Shown in pieces: positions 43,898 to 54,597 of a stretch of 64,000 nucleotides of DNA (position 1 is the stretch's first letter; every line of letters begins with the position of its first letter). The DNA is from Blastopirellula sp. (GTDB taxonomy: Bacteria > Planctomycetota > Planctomycetia > Pirellulales > Pirellulaceae). The translations under genes were made by a program, and so were the position numbers. Under the pieces are notes generated by a model, which saw nothing but the letters and a program-made list of their open reading frames with translations, was not told where the DNA came from and searched no databases. The stretch spans positions 79,930 to 143,929 of the forward strand of contig NZVR01000046.1 of assembly GCA_002701545.1 (NCBI GenBank), written 5' to 3'.

Positions 43898-45610
43898 ATG
43901 TCCAAGCCCTCTGAAAAAGTTCAAGCAACCCGGCGGACCCTCACCGACGCGCAAGAGCAAGGAGGGTTTGCTCCATTACTTGCATACCTGCGCCTGTCCG
44001 GACCAGGATGGTTACAAAGCGCCATCACGCTGGGCGGCGGATCTTTGGCGGGCAGCCTGTTTTTGGGAGTACTCGGGGGCACCAGCCTCCTCTGGCTGCA
44101 ACTCGTCGCCATCGGCATGGGTGTGGTGATGCTGAGCGCCATCAGCTACGTCACCCTCTCCACTGGCGAACGGCCTTTCCGCTCCATCAATCGACATATC
44201 AATCCCGTCTTGGGTTGGGGCTGGCTGATTGCCACGATCATGGCAAATATGATCTGGTGCATGCCTCAGTTCAGCCTCTGCTTTGCAGCATTGCAAAAGA
44301 ATCTGATTGGCCAACCTTTAAATGAATCACTATTCAGCAAGTTGATTGTCTCAGGCACAATCCTGGCCGCCACCTTCTGCGTTGTGCTCATGAACCGGCG
44401 ACAGGGAATTGGTGCACGTATTTTCGACCTATTCCTCAAAGCCCTCGTCGGAATGATTGTCCTTTGTTTTTTTGGTGTGGTTGTCTACTTGAGCACAAAG
44501 GGAGATTTAAACTGGAGCACGATTCTCGCTGGCTTCATTCCTGACTTCAATCAAGCGAACCACCCCACAGGCGATTTGGCGACACTCGTCGACTCGCTAC
44601 CTGAACCGATTCGTGAATTCTGGTCCAGCAAGATCATGAAGGAACAACGTGCTGTCATGATCGGCGCGGCAGCAACCGCAGTCGGCATCAACATGACATT
44701 CTTGCTCCCGTATTCCATGCTGAATCGCGGGTGGGACAAGCCCTTTCGGGGACTGGCTCGCTTCGACTTGTGTACCGGCATGGCGATCCCTTTCCTCATC
44801 GTGACAAGCTGCGTGGTGATTGCCTCGGCAAATAGTTTTCACGCCGTCATCGACGACCCGCTCAAGAGCCAAGACCCTGACGTCATGGCCACGAGCGAAT
44901 TCTACGCCGGTGCCAAGCCGTTACTGGAAGAGCGTCTGAAATTCTCAAACACGAATAATTTTTCAAATATTGCTAAGATGCCGGAAGCCGAAAAGCGAAT
45001 TGCCGTTTCCCTCGTCAGAAGGAATGCATTTCAGCTATCCCAGTCCCTGGCTCCACTGCTCGGGGAGCGAAATGCCAACCTTGTTTTTGGCCTCGGAATT
45101 TTTGGCATGGGTTTCTCGACCATCATCATCTTGATGCTAATCAATGGCTATGCGTTCTGCGAAATGACCGGCACGGAACAAGGCAGTCCAGCATTTGTCG
45201 CCGGCTGCCTTGTGTCCGGAATCACCGGCGCAATGTGGCCTCTGATCTGGGACGGCCCAGCCAAACTCTGGCTAGCAATTCTTACCTCCAGCTTCGGCAT
45301 GATGCTCTTGCCGATTGCCTACTTCACCTTCTTCATCATGATGAACAACAAAACGATCATGGGTGCCGAAAAACCGACTGGTGGAAAAATGACCCTGTGG
45401 AACGTGCTGATGGGGCTCTCCGTCCTTGGCGCCTTGGCCGCAGCTGGATCTGCCATTTGGGAAAAGATAAAACCCATATTCGATTCCGAAGCTAAACTGG
45501 TGCCCCAAATAGCTGGGTACGTTGTCCTGGGATTCACCTGCGCATTCATTGGTTTGGTGATCCTAGGATTCATACTCAAAAAGCCGGAACGCAAGGCGTC
45601 TGCCGAATAG
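43898..45610 (+). CDS. Nramp-like membrane transporter, divergent
   Basis: LSGPGWLQSAITLGGGSLAGSLFLG and GINMTFLLPYSMLNRGW align with Nramp TM1/TM6 but lack DPGN and MPH; about 11-12 TM helices. Confidence 0.65.
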   Translation: MSKPSEKVQATRRTLTDAQEQGGFAPLLAYLRLSGPGWLQSAITLGGGSLAGSLFLGVLGGTSLLWLQLVAIGMGVVMLSAISYVTLSTGERPFRSINRHINPVLGWGWLIATIMANMIWCMPQFSLCFAALQKNLIGQPLNESLFSKLIVSGTILAATFCVVLMNRRQGIGARIFDLFLKALVGMIVLCFFGVVVYLSTKGDLNWSTILAGFIPDFNQANHPTGDLATLVDSLPEPIREFWSSKIMKEQRAVMIGAAATAVGINMTFLLPYSMLNRGWDKPFRGLARFDLCTGMAIPFLIVTSCVVIASANSFHAVIDDPLKSQDPDVMATSEFYAGAKPLLEERLKFSNTNNFSNIAKMPEAEKRIAVSLVRRNAFQLSQSLAPLLGERNANLVFGLGIFGMGFSTIIILMLINGYAFCEMTGTEQGSPAFVAGCLVSGITGAMWPLIWDGPAKLWLAILTSSFGMMLLPIAYFTFFIMMNNKTIMGAEKPTGGKMTLWNVLMGLSVLGALAAAGSAIWEKIKPIFDSEAKLVPQIAGYVVLGFTCAFIGLVILGFILKKPERKASAE

Positions 45611-45653
45611 CGATTCTCCTTGGAAGCTAGACTGCGTTTGAAGGATCAACATC

Positions 45654-47042
45654 ATGAAGCTGACAGTGGCTGTTGCAAGGCAAGCAAAAAGCATCGGTTC
45701 ACAATGCACCATCCAGGGATGGATACGCACTCGCCGGGATTCCAAAGGTGGCTTCAGCTTTCTTGAAGTCAATGACGGCAGTTGCCTGAGCAATATTCAG
45801 GTCATCGCAGATGCGGACTTACCGAACTACGAAGAAGACATCAAAAGACTCAGTGCCGGCTGCAGTGTTTCGATTACCGGCCAAGTGAAGGAATCCGGCG
45901 GGAAAGGCCAGGCAACGGAAATCCAAGCGACCGAAGTCACCGTTCACGGCTGGGCGGATCCCGACGAGTACCCACTCCAAAAGAAACGACACTCGATGGA
46001 AAAACTCCGCGAGTGGGCACACCTGCGGCCTCGCACCAATACCTTTGGCGCGGTCGCCAGAGTACGCAACTGCATCTGCAATTCGATTCACTCATTCTTT
46101 CAAGAGGAAGGATTCCTCTACGTTAACACTCCGGTCATTACAGCCAGTGACTGCGAAGGAGCTGGGGAAATGTTCTCGGTCACCACGCTGGACTTGGAGA
46201 ATGTCCCACGGACAAATGGCAAAATTGATTTCTCCCTCGATTTTTTCGACCGCCCCAGCTATCTCACGGTAAGCGGCCAACTGGAAGCAGAGATCTACGC
46301 CACAGCGCTCGGCAAAGTGTACACATTCGGGCCGACGTTTCGTGCGGAGAACTCCAATACTTCGCGGCATCTCGCCGAATTCTGGATGATTGAACCGGAG
46401 ATGGCGTTCTTCGAATTAACTGACAATATGGATCTGGCAGAGAAGTTCTTAAAACGAGTATTTCGGGACGCGCTGGAAAGGTGTGCCGAAGACATGGAGT
46501 TCTTCAACCTGCGAATTGACGACACCGTGCTCGCGACACTCACCGGGATCATCGACAACGAATTCATTCGACTCACCTATACCGAAGCAATCTCGATCCT
46601 GGAGAACAGCAAGACGAAATTCGAATACCCCGTCCAGTGGGGCACCGATTTGCAATCTGAACACGAACGGTTCCTGACCGAAGAGCATTTTCAGGGCCCC
46701 GTCATCCTGTACGATTACCCGCGTTCCATCAAACCGTTTTATATGCGCGTCAACGACGACGAGAAAACGGTACGTGCCATGGATGTTCTGGTGCCCAAAG
46801 TTGGCGAAATCATCGGTGGCAGCCAACGTGAGGAACGCCTCGATGTACTGCAGGCACGGATGGCCGAACAGGATTTAGAAGCAGAGGACTATTGGTGGTA
46901 CCTGGACTTAAGGCGTTTTGGCACCGTGCCTCATTCCGGCTTCGGACTCGGCCTCGAACGTGTCGTTCAGTTCGTGACCGGTATGACGAACATCCGCGAT
47001 GTGATCCCTTTCCCGCGTACCCCAGGCAATGCTGACTTCTAG
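45654..47042 (+). CDS. asnS: Asparagine--tRNA ligase
   Basis: VQGWIRTRR-like OB fold; [58 protein letters not shown]. Confidence 0.96.
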   Translation: MKLTVAVARQAKSIGSQCTIQGWIRTRRDSKGGFSFLEVNDGSCLSNIQVIADADLPNYEEDIKRLSAGCSVSITGQVKESGGKGQATEIQATEVTVHGWADPDEYPLQKKRHSMEKLREWAHLRPRTNTFGAVARVRNCICNSIHSFFQEEGFLYVNTPVITASDCEGAGEMFSVTTLDLENVPRTNGKIDFSLDFFDRPSYLTVSGQLEAEIYATALGKVYTFGPTFRAENSNTSRHLAEFWMIEPEMAFFELTDNMDLAEKFLKRVFRDALERCAEDMEFFNLRIDDTVLATLTGIIDNEFIRLTYTEAISILENSKTKFEYPVQWGTDLQSEHERFLTEEHFQGPVILYDYPRSIKPFYMRVNDDEKTVRAMDVLVPKVGEIIGGSQREERLDVLQARMAEQDLEAEDYWWYLDLRRFGTVPHSGFGLGLERVVQFVTGMTNIRDVIPFPRTPGNADF

Positions 47043-47108
47043 TCGCTCCACTTCTCGCCACTCCACAAATCCCCGCCATCCCATCCTCGACAACGAGAAA
47101 CAGCAACG

Positions 47109-47492
47109 ATGACCTACTTACGAACCATTACCGCCGCCACGTTACTATTGCTCGTCACCCTCAGCGCCTCTGCAGCCGAGCACACCAAAGACACTTTAGA
47201 GCAAGTAAAAAAACGACTTGCCGACAAGACCGCGGTTTTGATTGATGTCCGCGAACAAAGGGAGTGGAACGCAGGCCATTTAAAGAATGCTTCACTCGTG
47301 CCACTCAGCAAAATCCGAAAGGGCACGAACCCCAAAGTGACGTCGAAAGACGTCATCATTTACTGCCACTGCCGCAGTGGTGGACGTGTCATCCCTGCCG
47401 CGGACATTCTACAAAAACGCGGATTCGATGTGCGGCCATTGAAAGCCGGCTTTGAAGATCTGCTGAAAGCGGGCTTCAAGCCAGCCAAGTAG
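47109..47492 (+). CDS. Secreted rhodanese-like domain protein
   Basis: Signal peptide; VLIDVREQREWNAGHLKNA; VIYCHCRSGGRVIPAADIL (active-site Cys). Confidence 0.88.
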   Translation: MTYLRTITAATLLLLVTLSASAAEHTKDTLEQVKKRLADKTAVLIDVREQREWNAGHLKNASLVPLSKIRKGTNPKVTSKDVIIYCHCRSGGRVIPAADILQKRGFDVRPLKAGFEDLLKAGFKPAK

Positions 47493-47519
47493 ATGCCTTA
47501 AGCGAGTCAAACCAGCTGC

Positions 47520-47867
47520 TCAAACGGCTTCAGGTCCGCGCACCTCGCCACCAATGCGGATCACTTGCTCCATCGGCAAGACAAAAATCTTACCGTCGCC
47601 AATATTGCCCTCTTCGCTGGTTCTGGCGACGGTCTCCAGGGTATTGATGGTACGTTCCAGGAAATCGTCGTTAACGCAGATTTCCAGGACAACCTTGCGA
47701 AGCAGGTACGTTTGATACTCGTTGCCACGATACATGGCAGTGCGCCCGCGCTGCCGACCATATCCCTGCGCATCACAAATGGTCATCCGCTCAACTCCCA
47801 CCTTACTAAGGGCTTCGCGGACAATCTGCAAACGCGTCGATTGAATAATGGCGACGACCAGTTTCAT
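47520..47867 (-). CDS. P-II family nitrogen regulatory protein
   Basis: MKLVVAIIQSTRLQIVREALSKVGVERMTICDAQGYGRQRG...GDGKIFVLPMEQVIRI. Confidence 0.9.
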   Translation of the reverse strand: MKLVVAIIQSTRLQIVREALSKVGVERMTICDAQGYGRQRGRTAMYRGNEYQTYLLRKVVLEICVNDDFLERTINTLETVARTSEEGNIGDGKIFVLPMEQVIRIGGEVRGPEAV

Positions 47868-47980
47868 AAACAAGCTCTCCAGCGTGTGCCGAAGTTCGTG
47901 AAATGCGTTCATCCAGATGGTTACGCAACGGTAACCAGCCAATCAGCCAAACGCAAGAGCACCGAGGAATCGACCGCAAA

Positions 47981-49312
47981 TCAGCGGGGCAACGCTGCCG
48001 TCGATGTCGCATCCTCGTCGAAAGCAGTCCACACCGGAATCTGCTCTTTCAACTCCTTGATCCGTGCCTGCATTTGCTCTTGAATTTTCTCGCGACGCAA
48101 GACTTCTTTGATGTCTTTCTGCGCTTCGACAAAGGAAACATGGCCCCCTTGTTCGCGATCGAGCACACGGATGATATAGAAACTACGATCATCTTCGATG
48201 ATCTGGCTCAGCTTACCTGTCTCAAGGGAGAAAATAAAATCCTCGAGTTTTTCCGAAGCCAGAGAACCTCGGTCTGTCCAATCGTGAAACCCACCTTGGT
48301 CCGACTTCAGGCCTTCGGATTCGCGTTTTGCAACCGCCGCAAAAGGAGCTCCCTTCAGTACCGAGTTCCCCATCCCAGCCAGCTTGCGATATGCAGTCTC
48401 CTTGTTCGGATGGTTACTGAAAAACACAGTCAACTGTTCCCATTTAGCTTTCGGTAAAACCACATAGTCATCGATGGTTGCCCGATATCGCTCGCGTAAT
48501 TCGTCAAACGTCACCTCCGGCTTGAAGTCAATGTTGGTTGACATCGCATTCTGGCCCAAAGCGCGTTCACCGAACATGCGCTGCTCTTTTTCTAATGACG
48601 AACCGTACTCACGCAGTGCCTCATCTAACTCACCAAGCGTGAGCAACCCGCGTTTTTTCATCACCACTGCCAGGTTAAAAAGTTGCCCGCTGGTGTCGCG
48701 CCGGCGGAGTTTGGCCAACTCTTTTTTCGAGGCGTTTTCCATATCGTCAGTCATCTTCTTTAACTGCTCACGGAATATCGAACGCACACGTGGCTGAATC
48801 TGTCCGAGACTTTCATCCAGCTTTTCCAACGGAATGGTCCGCAAGAAATCAATGTAGAGCATCTTCGACTCAATCGAAGAAGGGAGTAACCGCTGAATGA
48901 TTCGGCGACGTTCCGCCTGAAGCGCTTCGGCAGAATACTTGCCGGCCACAGATTCGAACATCAAGTTGACTTGAAAATTGAAGTCACCTGCCAGAATCTG
49001 CTCGTCCCCCACCGTCGCAATAATCTCCGCAGGTTCAAATATCTCGCCTTGCACCTGGTTGACCTGCCGCTCTGCACCCGGGAGGGGTTGGAACTGCGGG
49101 GACGGATTGGAGAATTGAGGGAGCACTTGCTGCTGACGACCTTCAAACACCACATTGGGTGGTACGGATGGAGCCGCAACCTGTTGCTGTGCACCCACAT
49201 TACCGCTGCCCTGAAATGGATCGCGGGGCTGCGAAAAGGAGGGGGAATCACAGTAGATCAACACAGCAACGGAAGTGCAGAAGCACCATATGCATCTATT
49301 TCTTGGTATCAC
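47981..49312 (-). CDS. SurA/PpiC-like peptidylprolyl isomerase
   Basis: PpiC-like SEGLKSDQGGFHDWTDRGSLASEKLEDFIFSLETGKLSQIIEDDRSFYIIRVLDRE. Confidence 0.8.
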   Translation of the reverse strand: MIPRNRCIWCFCTSVAVLIYCDSPSFSQPRDPFQGSGNVGAQQQVAAPSVPPNVVFEGRQQQVLPQFSNPSPQFQPLPGAERQVNQVQGEIFEPAEIIATVGDEQILAGDFNFQVNLMFESVAGKYSAEALQAERRRIIQRLLPSSIESKMLYIDFLRTIPLEKLDESLGQIQPRVRSIFREQLKKMTDDMENASKKELAKLRRRDTSGQLFNLAVVMKKRGLLTLGELDEALREYGSSLEKEQRMFGERALGQNAMSTNIDFKPEVTFDELRERYRATIDDYVVLPKAKWEQLTVFFSNHPNKETAYRKLAGMGNSVLKGAPFAAVAKRESEGLKSDQGGFHDWTDRGSLASEKLEDFIFSLETGKLSQIIEDDRSFYIIRVLDREQGGHVSFVEAQKDIKEVLRREKIQEQMQARIKELKEQIPVWTAFDEDATSTAALPR

Positions 49313-49394
49313 TGTGTTGTCTCTCGACGAACGTCTCAGGAGTCAACCTAACCGTGGTCAGTTGGAAAAATGGTGCGGGAGTATAGAAGCCCGG

Positions 49395-52300
49395 CTAGGT
49401 TGATCGCAACACCGATTTGACTAACTCCAGCAGCTTCTCCGGGTTAGTTGCTAGCGGAGGAATCGGTAGATACGCTTTTTTGTCGACCACGCGCAAGCGT
49501 CCCTGGTTTGCGCGTGCCAACTGCTCCATGCGATTTCGGTTCGAGTAGGAGAACACGAGAAACTTGTCTTCGACTCCGATCGCTGTGATTTGCCACATAG
49601 CAGCCTCCATTTTGAGGGCTGCCAGCGATAGCAATTGCAGCACCGGGTCTGGAAGCTGCCCAAAGCGGTCGACGAGTTCTGCTTTGAGTTCTTCTAGGTG
49701 GTCAAATCGCTCAACGCGACTCATGCGCCGATAAAGATCGATCTTCATTCGCATATCCGGCACATAATCCTGCGGCAAATGCGCTTCGAATGGTAAATCG
49801 ATATCGACATGCGTCGACAGTTTGGGCGGCAATTGCTTTTGCCGCCGAACTGCAGCCTCCAGCAGTTGGCAATAGAGTTCATAACCCACTGCCGCGATAT
49901 GCCCACTCTGTTGTGTCCCCAAAAGATTACCTGCACCACGAATCTCGAGATCGCGCATGGCAATCGCAAACCCGGCTCCCATGTCACTGAATTCCTCGAT
50001 GGCCCGCAATCGCCGGGCCGCGTTAGGACTCAAATGCTTGCCGGGATCAATCAACATATAGCAATAGGCGCGATGCTTGTATCTTCCGACGCGTCCTCGC
50101 AATTGATGCAGGTCCGCCAAACCATAGCGATCTGCTTCGTCAATAAAAATGGTATTGGCATTCGGGATATCCAGACCGCTTTCCACGATGGTGGTCGCCA
50201 GCAGTAAATCAAACCGGTGAGCAATAAAGTCCGTCATCACTTGCTCAAGCTGGGACTCAGGCATCTGCCCATGTCCAATTTGCACCGAAGCTTCTGGTAC
50301 AATTCGCTTCAATTTTTCCTCAACGACATGGATGTCATTGACGCGGTTGTGCACAAAATAAATCTGCCCTCCGCGATTCAATTCGCGCAACACAGCATTA
50401 CGTATCAGTTCTTCATTCCACCGCGTGACACGGGTCTCGATCGCGACACGGTCTTCGGGAGGAGTCTCCAGATTCGAGATATCTCGCACACCCACCAGTG
50501 ACATGTGCAGCGTTCGCGGAATGGGCGTCGCACTCATCGTTAACACATCCACCATGGACCGAAACGATTTCAGACGTTCTTTCACCTCAACGCCAAACCG
50601 CTGCTCTTCGTCAATCACCACTAGGCCAAGATTGCAGAACTGGACATCTTTCGAAGCCAATCGATGAGTACCGATCACAATGTCGACGGTACCGCCGGCT
50701 AGTTTCTTCACTGTTTCGCGCTGTTCCTGCGGTGAACAAAATCGGCTCAGCTTGGCGACATCGACGGGGAATTCCGCCATGCGATCACGAAAGTTTTTGT
50801 AGTGTTGCTCTGCCAAAATCGTGGTTGGCACCAGCACGGCAACTTGATAGCCGCTATCGACCGCCTTAAAGGCTGCCCGCATGGCAAGTTCCGTTTTGCC
50901 ATACCCTACGTCCCCACAGATCAAACGATCCATCGGTCGCAGGTTGCCCATATCTGCAGCAATGGCTTGCAAACCGAGTGACTGGTCGGGGGTTTCTTCA
51001 TAGGGAAAGGACGCGTCAAACTCACGCTGCCACTCAGATGAAACCTCAAAGCAAATGCCCTGCCGTGACTGTCGTTCGGCTTGTATATCAAGCATTTCGA
51101 TGGCCAAATCTGCAACCGCCGTCTCGGCTGCTTTCTTTTGCCGCGTCCACGCCTTCCCACCAATCTTGGCCAAAGTTGGTCGTGTCTTTGTCCCACCAAC
51201 ATACTTTTGCACTAACTCGATTCTGGTGGCCGGAACATAGATTTTCGTACCGCCAGCAAATTCAATTAGCAGGTGTTCCTCGACATGGCCATCTTTGTCG
51301 AGCAAGCTGAGTCCACGGTATCGGCCGATGCCGTGCGACAAGTGCACGACCAGATCTCCCTCCTGTAAATCGAGAAAGCTATCAATGGCCTTGCCCAGCC
51401 GACGTTTCGGCGTTCGCCGCAGTTCGCCGCGCCGAAACAACTCGCGTGCTGCAATCAAGATGATCTTGTGATCCACCAGACGAAACCCATTGCTCAACGA
51501 GCCGAGCGCAAAGTGCAGCGCCCCTCGAGATGCAAGCCTGGTGGTTCTCAGCAACTCGCCCAATCGTTCAATTTCGGCCTCGGTATGTGTCACTACGAAA
51601 ACTTCGCTACCGTCCCCCAAGCGATCCAATTCGTCACGGACCTTGTCGATTTCGCCACTAAAACGTTCCACTGATTCAACGGGCAGATGCACCACATCGT
51701 GGCCAGAACTGGCGGCAAGTGGAGATGCCAGGAGGCTGGAAAAATCTTCGATCCGCCGAAAGGATTCTTCCACACTGTGCAACCATTCCGTATCACGACT
51801 GCGTTCCATATATTGCCTGCCCACGGCCGCGAGTTCTTCTGAATTTGCTAAAAGGAACCAGGTATTTGCGGGCAAATAGTCAATCAGATGCGCGTCTTCC
51901 TCCGCGGCCTGATTCATCACCGTCACTTCGATACCAGCTAGAGATTGCAGACTGCGTTGACTGGCGACGTCAAATTGACGCAAGGACTCAATCTCGTCGC
52001 CAAATAACTCGATCCTGACTGGCTGACCCCAATCCGGAGCAAACACATCGATGATGCCGCCACGCGAGGAAAACTCGCCCGGTAATTCGACGGCAGTCGT
52101 ACTGTGAAATCCGTGCTCGGCCAGCCAGCGTAACGTGTCGTCTACATCGAGCGCCTCTCCCACGGAAAAGTTACGGGAGTTCTCCAGCAGCGTTGCTTTC
52201 CGCGGTACCGGCTGCAGCAAACTCTGAACGGGGGCGGTCAAAATGCGAGACGCGCGACCGCCGTCCGGTGATGGCTCGGCGGCATGGACAAGCTGCTTGA

Positions 52301-52649
52301 GAACCCTCAACCGATCGCCAAAGATGTCGTCATGGACAATTCGATCTGAGGCAGCGGTTTCCCATGCCGGAAAGTGCAAACATCGCTCAGACGTGAACAA
52401 TTCGAGATCGTCCGCCAGATCGTCTGACTCTTCCGCTGTCGGGGTTACCACCACAATGGGCCCCGGAGCATGATCCACAAGTGCTGCTGCTACGAGCGCA
52501 TACGACGACCCCCAGGCTCCGTCGAGACTGGCCTGCTCGCCTCGGAGGAGAGCTTTCACTATCTCACAGAAGCCTGTGTGGCTGTTCAGGCATGCGGGCA
52601 AATCCAAAAGCCGCCCGGACGCAGTTCGATCCATAGTCGCACTGGTCAT
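49395..52649 (-). CDS. mfd: Transcription-repair coupling factor
   Basis: DLVVHLSHGIGRYRGL; RLICGDVGYGKTELAMRAAFKA; DEEQRFGV; SATPIPRTLHMSL; QLRGRVGRYKHRAYCYML. Confidence 0.96.
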   Translation of the reverse strand: MTSATMDRTASGRLLDLPACLNSHTGFCEIVKALLRGEQASLDGAWGSSYALVAAALVDHAPGPIVVVTPTAEESDDLADDLELFTSERCLHFPAWETAASDRIVHDDIFGDRLRVLKQLVHAAEPSPDGGRASRILTAPVQSLLQPVPRKATLLENSRNFSVGEALDVDDTLRWLAEHGFHSTTAVELPGEFSSRGGIIDVFAPDWGQPVRIELFGDEIESLRQFDVASQRSLQSLAGIEVTVMNQAAEEDAHLIDYLPANTWFLLANSEELAAVGRQYMERSRDTEWLHSVEESFRRIEDFSSLLASPLAASSGHDVVHLPVESVERFSGEIDKVRDELDRLGDGSEVFVVTHTEAEIERLGELLRTTRLASRGALHFALGSLSNGFRLVDHKIILIAARELFRRGELRRTPKRRLGKAIDSFLDLQEGDLVVHLSHGIGRYRGLSLLDKDGHVEEHLLIEFAGGTKIYVPATRIELVQKYVGGTKTRPTLAKIGGKAWTRQKKAAETAVADLAIEMLDIQAERQSRQGICFEVSSEWQREFDASFPYEETPDQSLGLQAIAADMGNLRPMDRLICGDVGYGKTELAMRAAFKAVDSGYQVAVLVPTTILAEQHYKNFRDRMAEFPVDVAKLSRFCSPQEQRETVKKLAGGTVDIVIGTHRLASKDVQFCNLGLVVIDEEQRFGVEVKERLKSFRSMVDVLTMSATPIPRTLHMSLVGVRDISNLETPPEDRVAIETRVTRWNEELIRNAVLRELNRGGQIYFVHNRVNDIHVVEEKLKRIVPEASVQIGHGQMPESQLEQVMTDFIAHRFDLLLATTIVESGLDIPNANTIFIDEADRYGLADLHQLRGRVGRYKHRAYCYMLIDPGKHLSPNAARRLRAIEEFSDMGAGFAIAMRDLEIRGAGNLLGTQQSGHIAAVGYELYCQLLEAAVRRQKQLPPKLSTHVDIDLPFEAHLPQDYVPDMRMKIDLYRRMSRVERFDHLEELKAELVDRFGQLPDPVLQLLSLAALKMEAAMWQITAIGVEDKFLVFSYSNRNRMEQLARANQGRLRVVDKKAYLPIPPLATNPEKLLELVKSVLRST

Positions 52650-52715
52650 GGTCACCTCAGCATTGTAGAACCATGACAATTTCACGGAAACCCTGAACTA
52701 AGCCAGCCGACGCCC

Positions 52716-53156
52716 ATGTCCCACCTAAACGACTATTCAGCGATTATTTCCATCCCAATTCAGTGGGGTGACCAGGATGCTTTCGGACACGTCAACAACA
52801 CCGTCCCAATTCGCTGGTTTGAATCGTCTCGCATTGCGTTCTTGGACGCCTGCGGACTCGGTGAGATGATGACTGGCGAGGGTGTCGGTCCTATCTTGGC
52901 TGCCGTCACCTGCAACTACCGCAAACAAATTCGCTTCCCCGACACTGTCCACATCGGCGCTCGCACGACAAACATTGGTCGTACCAGCATGACGGTCGAG
53001 CACGCTGTGTTCAGTGACTCACAACAAGGCATCGCAGCCGAAGGGGAGTCCGTCATTGTGGTCTTCGATTATGCAACGCAACGTCCGATCCGAATCTCGG
53101 ATGCAATGCGAGCAAAGCTCGTTGCCATGAACGACCACCATGAGCCAAGAGCATAG
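52716..53156 (+). CDS. Acyl-CoA thioesterase (hotdog, 4HBT-like)
   Basis: PIQWGDQDAFGHVNNTVPIRWFESSRIAFLD. Confidence 0.9.
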   Translation: MSHLNDYSAIISIPIQWGDQDAFGHVNNTVPIRWFESSRIAFLDACGLGEMMTGEGVGPILAAVTCNYRKQIRFPDTVHIGARTTNIGRTSMTVEHAVFSDSQQGIAAEGESVIVVFDYATQRPIRISDAMRAKLVAMNDHHEPRA

Positions 53157-53171
53157 CACCTCAGGAAAAAA

Positions 53172-54296
53172 TCAGCTTCCCGTCGCAGGTGCAAGTTGAA
53201 TCGACATCAGGTCGATAAAGTGCTCAAAACTTCCTTGTGCCTTAAATTGCAGTGTGTGCTCACCGCTGGTTTTAATGGCAATGAACACTTCATCGGTGAC
53301 AAATTCGCCATCCGTTCCTTGTCGTACACTTGCGACCTTGGTTGCGTCAGCAACATGCAGCTCATATTTGCCAGAAGCAACGGCAGATTTGTCGGCCGCA
53401 TAGGTAACCTTGACTTGAAACACGGTTGGCTTGGTGACTTTCAATCGCCACTCAACCCAGTCGTCTGTCGAATTCCAATTTGTCAGAATGTCCTTTCCAA
53501 GTGCGGTCCCCAACTGCAAGTTATCACCATAAAGAACGGCCGTCGCAGGGGCGAGATTCAGCTCGCCATTGGCCTCTTGCATAATCACGATCGGTTCAAA
53601 AGCCTCAGGTTCCTGAGTCTCTTCTGGGGGCGTAACTGACGGCTCAGGAACAGCAACGTTTTCCGGGTCTTCGGCCACCGGGGTACGACGTTCGCGCATG
53701 GCGGCGGCCCAACCGATAAATCCAGAAATCGCAATCAGACTTACAACCACAACACTGATCAGGACCACAGGCCACTGACGCTGTTCCGATTCAAGCTCAT
53801 CGCTTGCCAAAGCTTCCGCCGCGGATGGCGGGGCAGGGGGGGGCGGAGGGGAGACTGCTGGCGGACCCAGTGGCTCCGATACTGGAGTTGGGTTCACAGG
53901 GGTGGGGCTCACTGCGGCAACCGCTGGCGGGTTATTTGGTACCTCCGCCGGCGCTTTGGCCGAGTGGGAGCCCCGCAAAACAGCGTCATAAGTCGCCTTC
54001 GTCGCGGCGTTCAGCAAACATAGCCGAGCCGCCGACAATTCGTTCAAGAGCGTTTGGGTGTAGGCTGCCTTGGGACCCATCTGGTAACGCCGCACAATGG
54101 CCATGCGCTCGTCAGCAGCATCTGCAATGCTCTCCTGACAGTCCTCAAACTGCGTTACACCAAGAAGCCGGTAGTAATCACACGGCTGCTCGTTGGCAGG
54201 AATCCCCAGCCATTCACTGTAAGGGTCGAAGTCGGGTGTCATCTCAGGGGGCTCGTGTTCGCAATCCTTCTGTTCACATTTTAGCTTTGACCCCAT
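53172..54296 (-). CDS. Single-pass membrane protein with degenerate J-like N-terminal domain and C-terminal beta-rich (CBM-like) domain
   Basis: CDYYRLLGVTQFEDCQESIADAADERMAIVRRYQ...LLNELSAARLCLLNAATKATYDAVL; Pro-rich linker; TM VVLISVVVVSLIAISGFIGWAA; TNWNSTDDWVEWRLKVTKPTVFQVKVTY. Confidence 0.7.
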   Translation of the reverse strand: MGSKLKCEQKDCEHEPPEMTPDFDPYSEWLGIPANEQPCDYYRLLGVTQFEDCQESIADAADERMAIVRRYQMGPKAAYTQTLLNELSAARLCLLNAATKATYDAVLRGSHSAKAPAEVPNNPPAVAAVSPTPVNPTPVSEPLGPPAVSPPPPPAPPSAAEALASDELESEQRQWPVVLISVVVVSLIAISGFIGWAAAMRERRTPVAEDPENVAVPEPSVTPPEETQEPEAFEPIVIMQEANGELNLAPATAVLYGDNLQLGTALGKDILTNWNSTDDWVEWRLKVTKPTVFQVKVTYAADKSAVASGKYELHVADATKVASVRQGTDGEFVTDEVFIAIKTSGEHTLQFKAQGSFEHFIDLMSIQLAPATGS

Positions 54297-54597
54297 ATGG
54301 GTTTCCAGCAGGCATGCCTACAACGAGCCACTTTTCATTGGCCATTTGGCGATCTTGTCGATGCAACGCAGAATCCGTAGATTAGCCACAATGGTTGAAG
54401 ATCCACCATAACATCAAGGTCTTTTGCGGATTTGGTGACACCCCAACTCCACCACGGGCTGAAGGTGAGCCATTTCTTTGACGGCCAATGCCTCGAACCT
54501 CAGCCTGCTGGGCACTCTACCGAACTCCCGCTGACTCCTCCGAACACATGCGAGAACAAGCAACGTCGCCGACATCTTTTCTACCAGCAGGGCCCAC

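Noticed and set aside
42857-43960. 367-aa antisense ORF opposite trxB
   Set aside because: Sense frame encodes a complete thioredoxin reductase; antisense ORF has no recognisable motif.
46810-47106. 98-aa minus-strand ORF at the asnS 3' end
   Set aside because: Antisense to the conserved AsnRS C-terminus ([20 protein letters not shown]).
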